Shown here: positions 1-10,479 of the stretch, one piece after another
How the letters are laid out: the number at the start of each line of letters is the position of its first letter
How positions within the stretch are numbered: the first letter of the stretch is position 1
From: Marsupella aquatica
Lineage: Eukaryota; Marchantiophyta
Direction: 5' to 3'
Assembly (NCBI GenBank): GCA_973895155.1
Contig: OZ316894.1
Location: 6,448,001 to 6,512,000, forward strand
DNA: 64,000 nucleotides
Notes under the pieces: model-generated
What the model was told of the DNA's origin: nothing
Seen by the model: the letters and a program-made list of their open reading frames with translations, nothing else
Database searches by the model: none
Made by a program: the position numbers and the translations under genes

Positions 1-1897
1 AACTCATTTGGTCGGCCTGGATCACATTCTCATCATCCTAATTGGAAGGTATGGACCAAACCCTTGTCGATTATATTCTTACAGATTTATGCATTACATT
101 GTCTTACAGATATATGCATTACATTTTCTTACAGATTTATGAAGTTAATTTTGTCATGCAACTGGGCGCGTCAATCTTAGAATTGTTATGCTCCTTTGTT
201 ATCTCATTTTCCAGGTATTTATGACGGCTACAAGTTTAGTCTGCCCATGGGTGCAAATGGGCAAAAACGAGGTAATGAAATTTGGAGAGTTGGCTCCGTT
301 CCTCTTTACCATGGAGGACGAAACATTCAAGAAGTGGATGGAAGTTTATGAACTTTCAAGGAAAGGAGAGCTTGTTATATACAATGGAATTTTGTAGAAG
401 CAGATCCTCAAGGTTGCGGAGAATCCAAATGCTTTTCATCTTCTTAAGAAGTCATTCCGTTCTTGTCAAGGGTGCTCGGACAAAGTTCTTCGAAAGGCAG
501 CGGAATACATGTTGAGTGGGAAATTGTCTATTCTCAAAAACAGAAGCATCAAAGCGAAATCCGCGAAGGCTATGAAGTCCTCTGAAGCCCTAGTGGTGTC
601 AACAACCGGTAAGAGTTTGGAGGAATTCTATGTAGAGAAGAAGACAAAAGTTGAGTTTGAGATTCTTTTGTTGAGTAAACTCAATAGGGATACAGGCACC
701 CGGGCCGAGCTGAAAAGTCTTACCGACGCCGCCCAGAAATTGTGGGTCCAAGGAATGATTGATCGCTTTAAGCTCAACAAGATGGTACTGAAGCAGTTGA
801 GAGATGCGCTGAGTGATTATCTGAAGAAGTGCTTAAATGTACATATTAGTAATGATAATTTGTCGAAAGAGATCGACCCGATATTCCACAGGTTAGTAGA
901 AGGAATACAGAAATCGATTGATAGTCAAGGAAACCAACTAGTGCGGCCGGTCGGTGAGAGGCTGAAATTGTGATCCCTACAGGATATACAAAAGGCGGAG
1001 TTTGCAGATTGTATCATACGTGAAGACAAGAACCTTGCGAGCTTGATTTATTTTGATTCCTCATCAATGGGAGAGATGCGTCCATCAAATTGCGCATTCT
1101 ATGAGGGGTTATTCCGTGCTACTAGCGAAATAGGGGCCAAAACACACCATGTGGTTATTATTGTGGCCACTCCCATTGAGTCTTATTTAATCAAATGGGA
1201 ATTAGTGAAATACACATAGTACATTGCTGTGGATAGCAAATATATTCAGAAGCGGCAAAAGGAAAGGAAGCTTATTGTAACATACGCCTTTCAAAGTTTG
1301 GCCTTCAGCACAATGGGCGACTCGGATGTCCTTGAGCTCCAATTGTTGTCCAAATATCAGATTGAGAAAATAACTGATTTTGAAGAGAGTGGCGAGATAT
1401 CGACGACTTTGCCAGAAAAGATGCCTCCATTCTTTGAAAGTATTGTTAGTCAATTCGTCCAATCTGGGGAATGGGCTATATGCTTCGGCAAAGGAAAGAA
1501 TTTGATCTAGTGCCTAATGGTAAGTTCTTAGATTTACATTGTGGGGTTTAGCTTTTCAGATGATTTGGATTTCAAACTATCAATTTATATTGGCCGAACT
1601 AATTTCTGTTTCTTATTTTACAGGATGCTGGATCCAATGTAAAATATTACTGCCCCATAACAACGCACGGGGAATTGTCTTGTTTCTTACGGGCTAGTAT
1701 AGAAAAATGTATAGATAAACTAATGAAGTACCGTCCATCCGTATCTACTCTCAAGGCTGATGTTTTGGAAGTCCTCCAAGAACAACATATTCCTGATCAT
1801 ATTTGTTATCAATTATTGCAAGACTATAATTCCCTCTCGGAAGATTCAGATAGAATGTACATTCGGCCAACAGAGTACCCTTGTGGGCCAATCCAAG
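1..1897 (+). pseudogene. N-terminal part of a decayed multi-domain gene (left edge cut)
   Basis: Not assigned to a known family. Three exons can be followed: 1-48, 215-1519 and 1624-1897, each bounded by GT/AG and kept in phase. Exon 2 stays in one frame but is broken by TAG 395-397, TGA 971-973, TAG 1217-1219 and TAG 1508-1510, each one C-to-T step from CAG or CGA. The protein is helical and charged. A weak stretch at about 1405-1510 (Pro-Pro-Phe-Phe-Glu, then Ser-Gly-Glu-Trp-Ala) faintly recalls the C-terminal motif of N4/N6-type DNA methylases, but I do not claim this. Phase continues into the exon at 2027, so this is probably the front of the same gene as the coiled coil and Ulp1 domains downstream. 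The true start lies outside the window. Confidence 0.5.
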
Positions 1898-2026
1898 GTA
1901 AATTTCTATCAAACCCTACAATTGCTTCTTCTGCATAACAAAACATTGTCGAGCTTCACGCGAACATGCGCGTGAACATTGTTTTTACTGTGTATTATAT
2001 TTATTTATATATTTTATTTTTGTCAG

Positions 2027-3727
2027 ATGAAGTCCACAGTGGCTTTACTGGTGAGGACGAAGTGAACGACGGGCATGGGGACGTCAATGACGACCAAGAT
2101 TCGGAGTGGATGACTGAGCCGCAGAACGATGTCGATGATGATGACCAAATCAAAGAAGAGAGTGACGATGAGGAAGCGGATGAAATTGATGAAAATCAGC
2201 AAGTTGATAAATTTGACGAGGGGACTGACGAGGATATAGCAGGGTCCGACGAAGACATGGAGGTTGCGGATGATGAGGCCAGACAAGAGGAGGCGGCCCG
2301 GCTAGAAGCGGTGAGACAAGAGGAGGCCCGAGAAGAAACGCTTAGACTAGAAGCGTCCCGACAAGAGACTCAAAAGGTGGAAGCCAAGAAGCAAAAGGCG
2401 GCAGCTCAAAAGGCAGCTTCCGCAAAGAGGAAGTCAAGAGCTTAAGCGGAGAGAGTTGAGACAGCCAGACTTCAAGCAGAGGCATTGGCAGAGGCAGCGA
2501 GAGTCCAGGCTGTGGCAGAAGCAGAGAGAGAAGTGGCCGATAGGGTGGATGAGGATAGGAGGCAGGGCCAGACAAGAGAGGAGGCCGAGAGCGAGGAGGA
2601 GGAACCGACAGGACAGGAGGCCAAGAGCGGGGAGAAGGAACCGACAAGACAAGAGGCTGAGAGTAGGGAGGAGGAACCGACAAGACAGGAGGTCGAGAGC
2701 GAGGAGGAGGAACCCACAAGAAAGGAGGCCGAGAGCAAGGAGGAGGAGAGAGAAGAGTCGCAGAAGATGAAGGCAGAGAGGGAGGAGGCGGAGAGGGCGG
2801 AAGCGGAGAAGACGGAAGCGGAGAGGGCGGAAGCAGAGAGGGCGGAAGCAGAGAGGGCGCAGGCCAAGAGCAAGGAGGCGGCAAGGATGGAGGCCAAAAA
2901 GAAGGAGGCCGAAAAGAAGGAGGCCAAAAAGAAGAAGGCGGCCGAGAAGAAGAAGGAGGCCAAAAAGAAGAAGGCGGTCAAAAAGAAGAAGGCGGCCGAA
3001 AAGAAAAATGAGGCCGAGAAGACAAAGGAGGCTGAGAAAAAGGAGGCCGAGAAGAAGGAGGCCGAGAAGAAAGAGCAGGCTGAGAAGAAAGAGGCTGAGA
3101 AGGAGGCTGAGAAGAAAGAGCAGGCTGAGAAGGAGGCCGAGAAGAAGGAGTAGGCTGAGAAGGAGGCCGAGAAGAAGCAGGCCGAGAAGAAGGAGTAGGC
3201 CGAGAAGAAGGAGGCGGAGAAGGAGGCGGAGAAGAAGGAGCAGGCAGAGAAGGAGCAGGCCGAGAAGAAGGAGGCCGACAAGGCCAGGGACCTTTCGCTT
3301 ATTCCTGAGGCAAACCGATTACCTAAAATAAAGCTCAATTTGAGGAAGCCTTCATCGCCGTCCGCTGGAATTAAGAAGAAAATATTAGACTATTTTCTGC
3401 GTCCGGACTTTGAGTTTGACGATCCACCATTAGGTATAGTCTCCTTGGAGGATTGGAATAAATATTCACCCGAGCTGCTACGTGTCCAGGCAGTTTTGGC
3501 TATGCATTACTGGAAGGGTGTTCTGATTACAGAGGAGACAAGTACAAGTCAATCGAGACTAGAGACGATTACCAATAATGTACGATTTTCTGAGAATCGA
3601 GTGGAAGAACTGGGAACGGAGTTGGCTCCCGAATCGGCTCAAATTGTGAAGAGACTAAAGTTTGACTTCACGCAAACGGGTTCGTGGTCTCGGCCACGAT
3701 ATAACCCAGAGACTACACACTCGGAAG
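2027..3727 (+). pseudogene. Acidic and Lys/Glu/Ala-rich coiled-coil segment of the same locus
   Basis: One long frame opens after the acceptor TGTCAG at 2021-2026. It begins with about 85 residues dominated by Asp and Glu, followed by about 330 residues of heptad-like repeats such as EAEKKEA and KKKAAEKKK, a classic highly charged coiled coil. The frame is interrupted by TAA 2443-2445, TAG 3151-3153 and TAG 3196-3198. The last two fall in repeat units whose sister copies have CAG, so the ancestral glutamine is visible. A non-repetitive region follows (3340-3727), with segments such as KKKILDYFLRPDFEF and VLAMHYWKGVLI, and is cut by the inverted-repeat insertion at 3728. Function unknown; a scaffold or oligomerisation arm is a reasonable guess. 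Long antisense and out-of-frame openings here result from base composition. Confidence 0.55.
2270..3290 (+). repeat. Purine-rich minisatellite encoding the coiled coil
   Basis: About 1 kb in which the + strand is overwhelmingly A/G, built from variants of a 15-nt theme (GAGAAGAAGGAGGCC). The strand asymmetry opens all three forward frames and the complementary frames, giving many spurious ORFs. The period is a multiple of three, so copy-number change preserves the protein frame. Confidence 0.8.
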
Positions 3728-4363
3728 GCCTCATTCACAATTGGAGGACCCAAAAGGAACGTCACACTCAAAAGTGACCATAGTTTATTATGCTTTAGGA
3801 TATCATTTGTAGGGTGTAATGAGATGATATAGAAAATTTGATGTACTATACTTAATAAATATCCTATAGGTTGGTAACATTCATTAAACTATCTAGCATT
3901 TGAAACTTTGAAGATTTCCTTATATGTCCTTCAAAGATTGATAAAATGACTTGTCACTCAACGAGTCACATCATTTCAGGACTCAAAAGGACTCTAAAAA
4001 ATGCATTTTAGACAATGAAATTTTACCAAAGCATGCATACTAATAGAATAATTCTATATTTCAAAACTCAAATACTGACACACACTAAACCTTTATGTAC
4101 AGGACAAAAATAATCAGTAATTTTGGCTTATTTGGGGCCAACAATAATAGGATCACTTAAAACAGTGAAAAACTTGATTTATTTACATGGTGAGGTAGGT
4201 TACACCATGTAAAATAATCTTGTGAAAATATTAGAGTTAAATGTCTTCAGATAAAATCATGGTGAAGCTTTTTTCACGTTACAAAAGTCATTTTTCACTA
4301 AAAAAACATGTTTTTGAGTCCTGAAAGTGGTTCTTGTGAGGTACACCCAATTGTGAATGAGGC
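3728..4363. mobile_element. 636-bp inverted-repeat transposon (MITE-like) inserted in the coding sequence
   Basis: The ends form a perfect 17-bp inverted repeat: GCCTCATTCACAATTGG at 3728-3744 and its complement at 4347-4363. Weaker symmetry extends further inward. CGGAAG occurs on both sides (3722-3727 and 4364-4369), which fits a 6-bp target duplication. Removing the element plus one CGGAAG restores an uninterrupted reading frame across the junction (Thr-His-Ser-Glu-Ala-Gln-Pro-Lys), strong evidence of insertion. The interior is AT-rich without a coding frame and holds a small hairpin (TTTACATGGTG / CACCATGTAAA near 4186-4215). The superfamily is uncertain because 6 bp is not the usual duplication of hAT (8), Mutator (9), PIF/Harbinger (3) or Tc1/Mariner (2). 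If the repeat starts one base earlier the duplication shortens. Confidence 0.85.
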
Positions 4364-4611
4364 CGGAAGCCCAACCAAAGACTGGCGAAGCGGATATTGC
4401 GGAACCTGATTTGTCAGACTCACAGATGGTCGAATATCTAAATAAACTACCACAACCATTCGAAGGTCTTCCCGCCTCATCTCTCCAACCTTCACAAACC
4501 GGTCCGGTGGATCGATCACTACGCTCCCGGGGAGCTCCTAGCGATGTAGCTGCGAAGGAGGCACCCAAGAAATCCGGTGCAAAAAGGCCGGATCCACCCA
4601 ATCCAAAGGTC
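4364..4611 (+). pseudogene. Continuation of the coiled-coil gene after the insertion
   Basis: The frame resumes directly after the insertion (Glu-Ala-Gln-Pro-Lys-Thr-Gly-Glu...). It encodes about 80 polar, proline-rich residues (AAKEAPKKSGAKRPDPPNPK). A plausible donor (AAG|GT at 4611/4612) joins in phase to the acceptor TTTGCAG at 4787-4793, which opens the Ulp1 exon. If that donor is not used the frame stops at 4624-4626. The content is a low-complexity linker between the coiled coil and the protease domain. Confidence 0.5.
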
Positions 4612-4793
4612 ATTCGCAAGCTATAAGTTGAAAGGATTTTGTTTCTAGTCTAGCAGCCAGTATTTTCTTTGTTGTTAGGGTTTTGGACCTATCATTATAT
4701 TTTATTATTGATTTATTGTTGTTTCTGTTTACTCGTAGGCTACAACCTTAGTACGTTATTTGAAGGCGTATTGAATTCTCTGTTTTTTTGCAG

Positions 4794-5537
4794 TTTTTTG
4801 AAAATTTGGGTAGTCGAATAGATCAATGCCTCGATCCTTCTAGGGATATGGAAGAGGTATTGACCAAGTTTTTACACCACTCGATCAAGAGGAAACATAT
4901 GATGTGTCTGAGACCACGCGAGTGGCTTACCGATGATATAATTAATGCTTATTTGAGCTTTCTTGAGCTGATTCTCAATAGAGTTGGAAAATCAGAGGTT
5001 GTAAAATTCTTCGAAACACACCATTTTGAGCTTCTCTCCATGGATCCTACCGTTTTCGATGAGGACCGAGCATCTTGGACAGCTAACTTTCCGTTAAGAA
5101 TCAGTCAATACGACAAACTAGTCTTTCCAGTTCACATTGTTGGGCAAGAACATTGGTCATTGGCAGTTGTCTATCCAAAGGAGAAACGATTCGAGTACCT
5201 GGATTCTCTAGTTCAAAATCGACAAAATCCTAAGGTGCTCGATGTCGTTGGGCAGTATTACGTCGATAAAATTCTATGGAGAAATGGAGTCAAGGTGGAT
5301 ATATCAGGTTGGGAATGGATATATCGGAATGATATTCCACACCAAAGTGACGGGTACAGTTGTGGTGTTTTTACGTTGAAATACGCCAAGTGTTTGTGCC
5401 AAGGCAGCGAAATTAGTTTCTCCGCTACAGACATTGAGAAATTCCGTAGGGAAGTTGTCTTGTTGTTATATGACATGGACTTCCAAAAGCCGGTGTCCAG
5501 AGACAACCATGGTACCCATACGTGCTGCTATGATTGA
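4794..5537 (+). CDS. Ulp1/SENP-type cysteine protease domain (C48 family)
   Basis: SUMO-specific protease-like domain. Ulp1 enzymes process SUMO precursors and remove SUMO from proteins. The hallmark order is complete: a WLTDDIINAYL segment (substrate-binding start of the fold), the catalytic His in EHWSLAVVYP (CAT 5151-5153), the Asp in FEYLDS (GAT 5202-5204), the oxyanion-hole Gln (CAA 5343-5345) and the nucleophilic Cys in SDGYSCGVF (TGT 5361-5363). The exon starts after an AG acceptor and has no own ATG near the start, so it is best read as an internal exon of the larger gene. The frame closes at 5535-5537, while the next frame continues to a donor at 5584, so one base may have been gained or lost near 5500. 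Ulp1 domains are often captured by plant CACTA and Mutator-like elements, so this may be mobile-element cargo rather than a host deSUMOylase. Confidence 0.8.
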   Translation, partial: FFENLGSRIDQCLDPSRDMEEVLTKFLHHSIKRKHMMCLRPREWLTDDIINAYLSFLELILNRVGKSEVVKFFETHHFELLSMDPTVFDEDRASWTANFPLRISQYDKLVFPVHIVGQEHWSLAVVYPKEKRFEYLDSLVQNRQNPKVLDVVGQYYVDKILWRNGVKVDISGWEWIYRNDIPHQSDGYSCGVFTLKYAKCLCQGSEISFSATDIEKFRREVVLLLYDMDFQKPVSRDNHGTHTCCYD

Positions 5538-5669
5538 TATTGCTGGCGGAATTCAATTGCTGAACGACCATCTTCTTGGGCAGGTAATATACTTCATTTC
5601 AGTCTCTCTTTATAGTCACGTGACCGTTCGCGTTATAAAACTTATTTTTCATTTTCTAATGTTTTACAG

Positions 5670-6611
5670 AAACCTAGCCCAAAACCCCCTGATCAAGTAA
5701 AGAAGGCACCAGTAAAGAAGGCACTAGTAAAGAAGGCACCAATCTTGAAGTCCGCTGATTTTCCGGAGGCGGGAAAGACCTTGGTAGAACTGGCTCCAAA
5801 TCCTTCGGCACAGAAATCACAGGTACAGACGACGCCTAATCCATCGGCGCAGAGGCCACTGGTACAGAAAGGTCCGGTAATTCAAATGAAGAGACTTGTA
5901 ATTTTTGACCTGAATCGGGTACTTATCTGGTCAGAGCAAAGCAGCCCTAGGATGCCCATTCGATCAAGGAGTGTCAAACACATGCACAAGGTTTTCTATC
6001 CAAGGCCTGATTTAATGACATTTCTTGTGAAGGTGTCAAAACTTTACGACATTGCCATCTGGTCGTGTATGTTGAAACAAAATATTCTATCATGTGTAAG
6101 GCTGATTCTCCGACCCGAGGTTTTGAGCCGTATTAAATTTATCTGGGGACAAGAATCAACACGACCTATTGGTAGGAGTAATAATGACATTCCCCTATTT
6201 GTCAAATGTCTCTCCGACATTGCCGTCGATATTAAGGATTACGACAAGGAGAATGTGATTATTATGGATGACGCTGCTTATAAGATGAGCTTAAATAGCT
6301 TCTTCTCGTCTATGTATCCCGACGCGTATTTTGGGCTGGAAGATGACACACATTTTCAAAAAAAACTATATCCGTATCTGTGCGATATATTCAATCCGAA
6401 GTTGAAATTCCATGAGCGACTTCAGGGATATGGTATTCCAAATTTTTCTTGAGACAATCTTCAGAAGGATTATATTGATAAGGCGAATCTTTGGAGGAAA
6501 AATGTGACCATTCGTACTCAGGGTAATCCTGACCATTTATGAGAGTTTGACGATTTCATGAGAAGATTATCAAATAGTAAAGACCGTGAAATGGAAGCCA
6601 AAGAAAAGTAA
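5670..6611 (+). pseudogene. First FCP1/SCP (NIF)-like phosphatase domain
   Basis: Begins after acceptor TTTTACAG with a KKAP-type linker (three VKKA repeats) and a Pro/Gln-rich stretch, then a NIF-type HAD domain. Motif I reads VIFDLNRVL: the nucleophilic Asp is present but the second Asp of the usual DLDET/DxDx motif is Asn. A motif-II-like IWSCML and a motif-III-like IIMDDAAY with its Asp pair follow. Family members dephosphorylate serines, for example on the RNA polymerase II C-terminal domain; loss of the general acid/base Asp predicts weak or no activity. In-frame TGA codons at 6450-6452 and 6540-6542 could each derive from CGA. The frame ends at TAA 6609-6611, overlapping a possible donor at 6608. 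Confidence 0.65.
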
Positions 6612-6895
6612 ACATTTATTTATTTATAATTATTATTTATACTTTTGACTTTGTGTGTTGTGCGTGACGCGCCCGGTCGCGTCGCTGTGTGGATTTTGTC
6701 ATTTATTTATATTGTTATGTGAGTATCGTGTCGGGTGGCGTGGTTGAATTGATTGCATAATATGAGAATTGAACTATGGATACAATAGTCACGTGACCGT
6801 GCGCGTGTAAACGTTCGTCTTTTACTTATATTTTTAAAATTTGTGTGTTATGTTTAGGGGTACGTTAATATGAGAATCGAATGGTTGATTTATAG

Positions 6896-7603
6896 GAGAC
6901 TAAGTGGAGTAGATCGCGTCAACTTCTAGTTTTAGGAGTGGAAAACTTTCTATGCTATATTAAGAAATATACTCCTGAGCTCAAGTGGACTACGGCAATT
7001 CGTATCGGATCTCTATGTGTCGTTCCGAGGCCATATCTTCATGATTTTCTAAAATTCTGTTATGATAATTTTGATGTGATGGTTTGGTCTACCCTCGAGG
7101 ATAAACTGGTTTATCAAATACTTTCAGAAATGTTTTTGATCACGGACCTGTCGCAGCTGAGATATGTTTTCACCCAGGATCATTGTTGGCATCTTGGTTA
7201 TGTGAAGAAATGTTATAAGAGAGTTGTCTTCAAATCTGTGGACAGACTACGTGATATGTTTCAAGATTATCGACCAGAGAATATAATCCAGATTGATGCC
7301 CGTCCATCCCATACATGCCAGATAGGTGTATGTGGATTGTTGTTTACAAAGACGTTTCAAGGATCCTTGGATGATGTCTTTTTGAGGGATACTCTCATTC
7401 CACATTTACGGAAGCTATCAGATTCCGGGCTTTGTCTTGCGTTCGCTAACAAGTTGGATTATCCTATCTGGTCGATTAGAAATCTACATCTAGATTGGAC
7501 TTTGAACGAGGATATATGGGAATATCTGTACGTGCAGAGACATGCTGATCAAGTTCTTATGAAGTACTTCAACAGACGTCACTTATCAAAGGCCAGAGTG
7601 TAG
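6896..7603 (+). CDS. Second NIF-like domain, catalytic residues lost
   Basis: Frame opens after TTATAG at 6890-6895. The fold is recognisable by order: a hydrophobic strand at the motif I position (LLVLGVENFL, where the nucleophile Asp is Gly and the second Asp is Glu), PRPYLHDFLKFC, VWSTLEDKL at motif II, a YVFTQDHC segment, and NIIQIDARPS where the family has an Asp pair. A catalytic role is very unlikely; a binding role is possible. A C-terminal tail (YPIWSIRNL...IWEYLYVQRHAD...FNRRH) is shared with the third domain, so the two come from one duplication. No internal stop across 235 codons. Whether it is spliced to its neighbours is unresolved. Confidence 0.6.
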   Translation, partial: ETKWSRSRQLLVLGVENFLCYIKKYTPELKWTTAIRIGSLCVVPRPYLHDFLKFCYDNFDVMVWSTLEDKLVYQILSEMFLITDLSQLRYVFTQDHCWHLGYVKKCYKRVVFKSVDRLRDMFQDYRPENIIQIDARPSHTCQIGVCGLLFTKTFQGSLDDVFLRDTLIPHLRKLSDSGLCLAFANKLDYPIWSIRNLHLDWTLNEDIWEYLYVQRHADQVLMKYFNRRHLSKARV

Positions 7604-7696
7604 AGGATATGTTATTTGTCTGTAAATCCGTGACGCGACTATTCGCGTGGCAACATCCATACGGGCTCATTTATCTTGTATTGTGTTTCTCTACAG

Positions 7697-8393
7697 GAGA
7701 TACATTGTAGCAGAGAAACTCAACTCATAGTTTTAGATGTGGAGCATCTACTCTGTTACACTGCACCGCATTCCCGACTGATGGCGGTCTCAACTGGAAT
7801 TCGTATTGGGAATGTATACGTTTTTCCAAGGCCTTATCTTCACGAATTCGTGAGATTCTATTTTGAGAATTTTGACGTAGGGATCTGGTCATCTCTTAAG
7901 AAGAACCTTTTAGATCAGATTTTAGCATCTATTTTTACTGCGATGGAAATGGCCTCATTTAAGTATATTTGGGATGAGTCTCATTGTTACTTATGCGATG
8001 GGGCGACCTCAAATAAGCGGATATTTTTGAAGTGTTTTGATAAAGTTGAAAGTTATACGAAGGCGTATCTGCAGAAAAATATAATGCTTATCGAATCCGA
8101 TGCATTTCATGCTTGTTTAGATCGATCCTGTTTTTGGATCATTATTTCCGCCCAAATATTATGGGTCGGTCGACGACTATTTCCTGATTAACGTGTTGAT
8201 TCCGTATCTTAGCAAGCTCGCAAAATCTTCTGAGCCGCTTCTCGTTGCCAATGGAAGAGGTTATCCTAATTGGTCAGTTAAATCTCTTTTTAGAGATTAT
8301 GATTATAATCATACTATATGGGAAGACCCTTTGATTCAGAGGCATGGAGATAGATATCTAGTATCTGAGCAGTTTAACAGACGCCCAATTTAG
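7697..8393 (+). pseudogene. Third NIF-like domain, frameshifted
   Basis: Frame opens after CTCTACAG at 7689-7696. Motif I is LIVLDVEHLL (nucleophile Asp kept, second Asp now Glu). PRPYLHEFVRFY and IWSSLKKNLL match the second domain. The motif III position reads NIMLIESDAF, so the Asp pair is gone. The first frame ends at 8189-8191, while the conserved tail (YPNWSVKSLFRDY...IWEDPLIQRHGD...FNRRP) continues in another frame to 8393, showing a frameshift between about 8130 and 8190. Non-functional as a phosphatase; probably the end of the multi-domain locus. Confidence 0.6.
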
Positions 8394-9229
8394 GACACTT
8401 CCGAAATAATATTCGGCAGGAGTTCAGATTAATTGGTATTGTCGTGCTAGAAACTATTTGTAATCTCCCTAAATGGGTTATCATATATAAAGGATCTTAG
8501 AGATTTATTTCTCTAGTTTTATTATTCGTTGTCTGTTGGTCCCGTCAAGTTGGATTGCGTCAAATCTTAGTGTTGTTAAAATGTGATGTTGCAGTCATTT
8601 TCAGGATATCACGCACAGCGACATGTCGCCCCCTTTTCTTATCATTTTTTAAGCGTGGTAATCGGAAGCGTTGACAGGCAATTGCTGTCATATTAAAATA
8701 ATAATATTTAGGTATTTTCGGAATTTCCAAAGTTTGGTTTTCCTTAAATTGGGGTTTAATGCTCTGCCGCTCTTATGGTTTGATATTCCTTGACACTCGT
8801 CTAGAACCACCCTGTACCATTGTATTTGCTCCAGCAAGGAGGCAATATCTCTTTCGTTTTCTTGGGTTTTGGCTCCACAAGAATAAGAGTGGCGTAAGTT
8901 GTAATTATAACATCGTATATATGATTTCAAGTGCTTTGACTCCATACATCTATTCGATGCGTGAAATATTAGCACTTTTACATTTGCCTTTGCAGTAGTT
9001 TTAGTGGTAATCTCATATTTCCACTGAGTCAAAACACCTCCAAGACAAACAATAAGGGTCTAGGACCTGCTTCTGGGTGGTCGACGGGGCCACAATGTGA
9101 TTATCATCCGCAAGTGAAGGAAACATTCAAGCAGCCTGGGAAAGTAGCCGAAGGGGCCCGGAGAGCCCGAAGATGAGTTATAGCAAAAAAACCCCACCCA
9201 GGGCCGGGATCACCCGGCCTAGTCCCAGA

Positions 9230-9421
9230 TTGGATGAAATGGTCAAGTACAATAAGTGATTTAAATAGAATTATTAAATTTATTACAATGTGATATTATA
9301 ATGTACTATGGATAACAATAAGTCCATGAGTTGGATGAAATGGTCAAGTACAATAAGTGATTTAAATAAAATCATTAAATATATCATAATATAATACTAT
9401 AATGTACTATGGATAACAATA
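9230..9421. repeat. 101-bp tandem duplication
   Basis: Two adjacent copies begin with TTGGATGAAATGGTCAAG at 9230 and 9331, and both end with TGTACTATGGATAACAATAA. They differ by scattered substitutions and a shortened second copy. Confidence 0.85.
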
Positions 9422-10479
9422 AGACAACATTTGCTTTAAGTAGAATAATTAAGTTTATCATGATATGGAATATATGGGACCATGATTATTGTCACATTTT
9501 AGGAGGTCGGAATCAAATTTTAAGAGAGGCCAGAATACTATAGTATTATATATATAATTACGGACCCCACTAGAGGTCCCTTCCAAAATTCATGGCATAA
9601 TAGCGTGCCATGTAAACAACAAACAAGACTTGTTAGTTTTGTGAATCAAATTTATAGTTTTCATTCGTGTTTGTGTCAATTTGGGTGTAAATTTTGGGAC
9701 GCCATGCCGTAAAAAGAAAAGTAAAAACATTGGAAATGCAAAAAGCAAGACGGTTAAAACTGTCACTATGTAACCGTTTTAATTACATTTCCAATTTTAA
9801 AACTTAAATTCAAAGATTTATAAAAAGTATTTTTCATATAATGAATAATGACTAATAACTAACTTGATAACTTCCTTGTTAAACCGCAACTCCCCATATG
9901 TAAGGACCTCTAGTATTGTACGGCCATTAATGCTGGGAAGAGCACATAGAAACCCAGGATCGAGGAGAAGGAATGGCTGGAATCTTGAAAGTTCATCAAA
10001 TTTTATATTCAAAACTATTTATTCATTCTCAAAACAAAAAATACCCAGTCGTAGATCTCATTGAGATCTTTCTTTTGCACCCTAGATTGCCTTCTAACAT
10101 GGATGAATAAGATTTCTAGAGGCATTACAAAATGGATGACAAAGATAGTAAAATCAACAAAATCGACGACTATGAAGGCTTGGATTTGTTTAATTTTTCA
10201 TTTGAAAAATATTAACCCATTTGCAAAACGGACAGAACCCATCCATAGATCTATTTGAGATCTTTCTTTTGAGCCATAAATTGGCCATTATGATGGACGG
10301 ACGAGATTTCCGAAAATAAGAAATGGAGATGACTCAGATCGACTCTTCCCCCTGATTTTATTAGCTAAAGGGTACACCAACTAATTATATATATAAATAG
10401 ATATTGGCACAATAAGATAGGATGTAGCGAATATACTAGATTGAAATTTTAGGAGAGGCGGCAAGCATATGGTATTATA

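Noticed and set aside
2342-3338. Minus-strand Ser/Ala/Phe-rich and Pro-rich frames of 180 and 288 codons
   Set aside because: Complement of the purine-rich coiled-coil repeat; an artefact of base composition.
395-6542. Stop codons rescued by U-to-C RNA editing, as all are TAG/TGA/TAA one step from Gln/Arg codons
   Set aside because: Such editing is known in organelles of some land plants, but this is nuclear DNA with spliceosomal introns; C-to-T decay is the simpler account.
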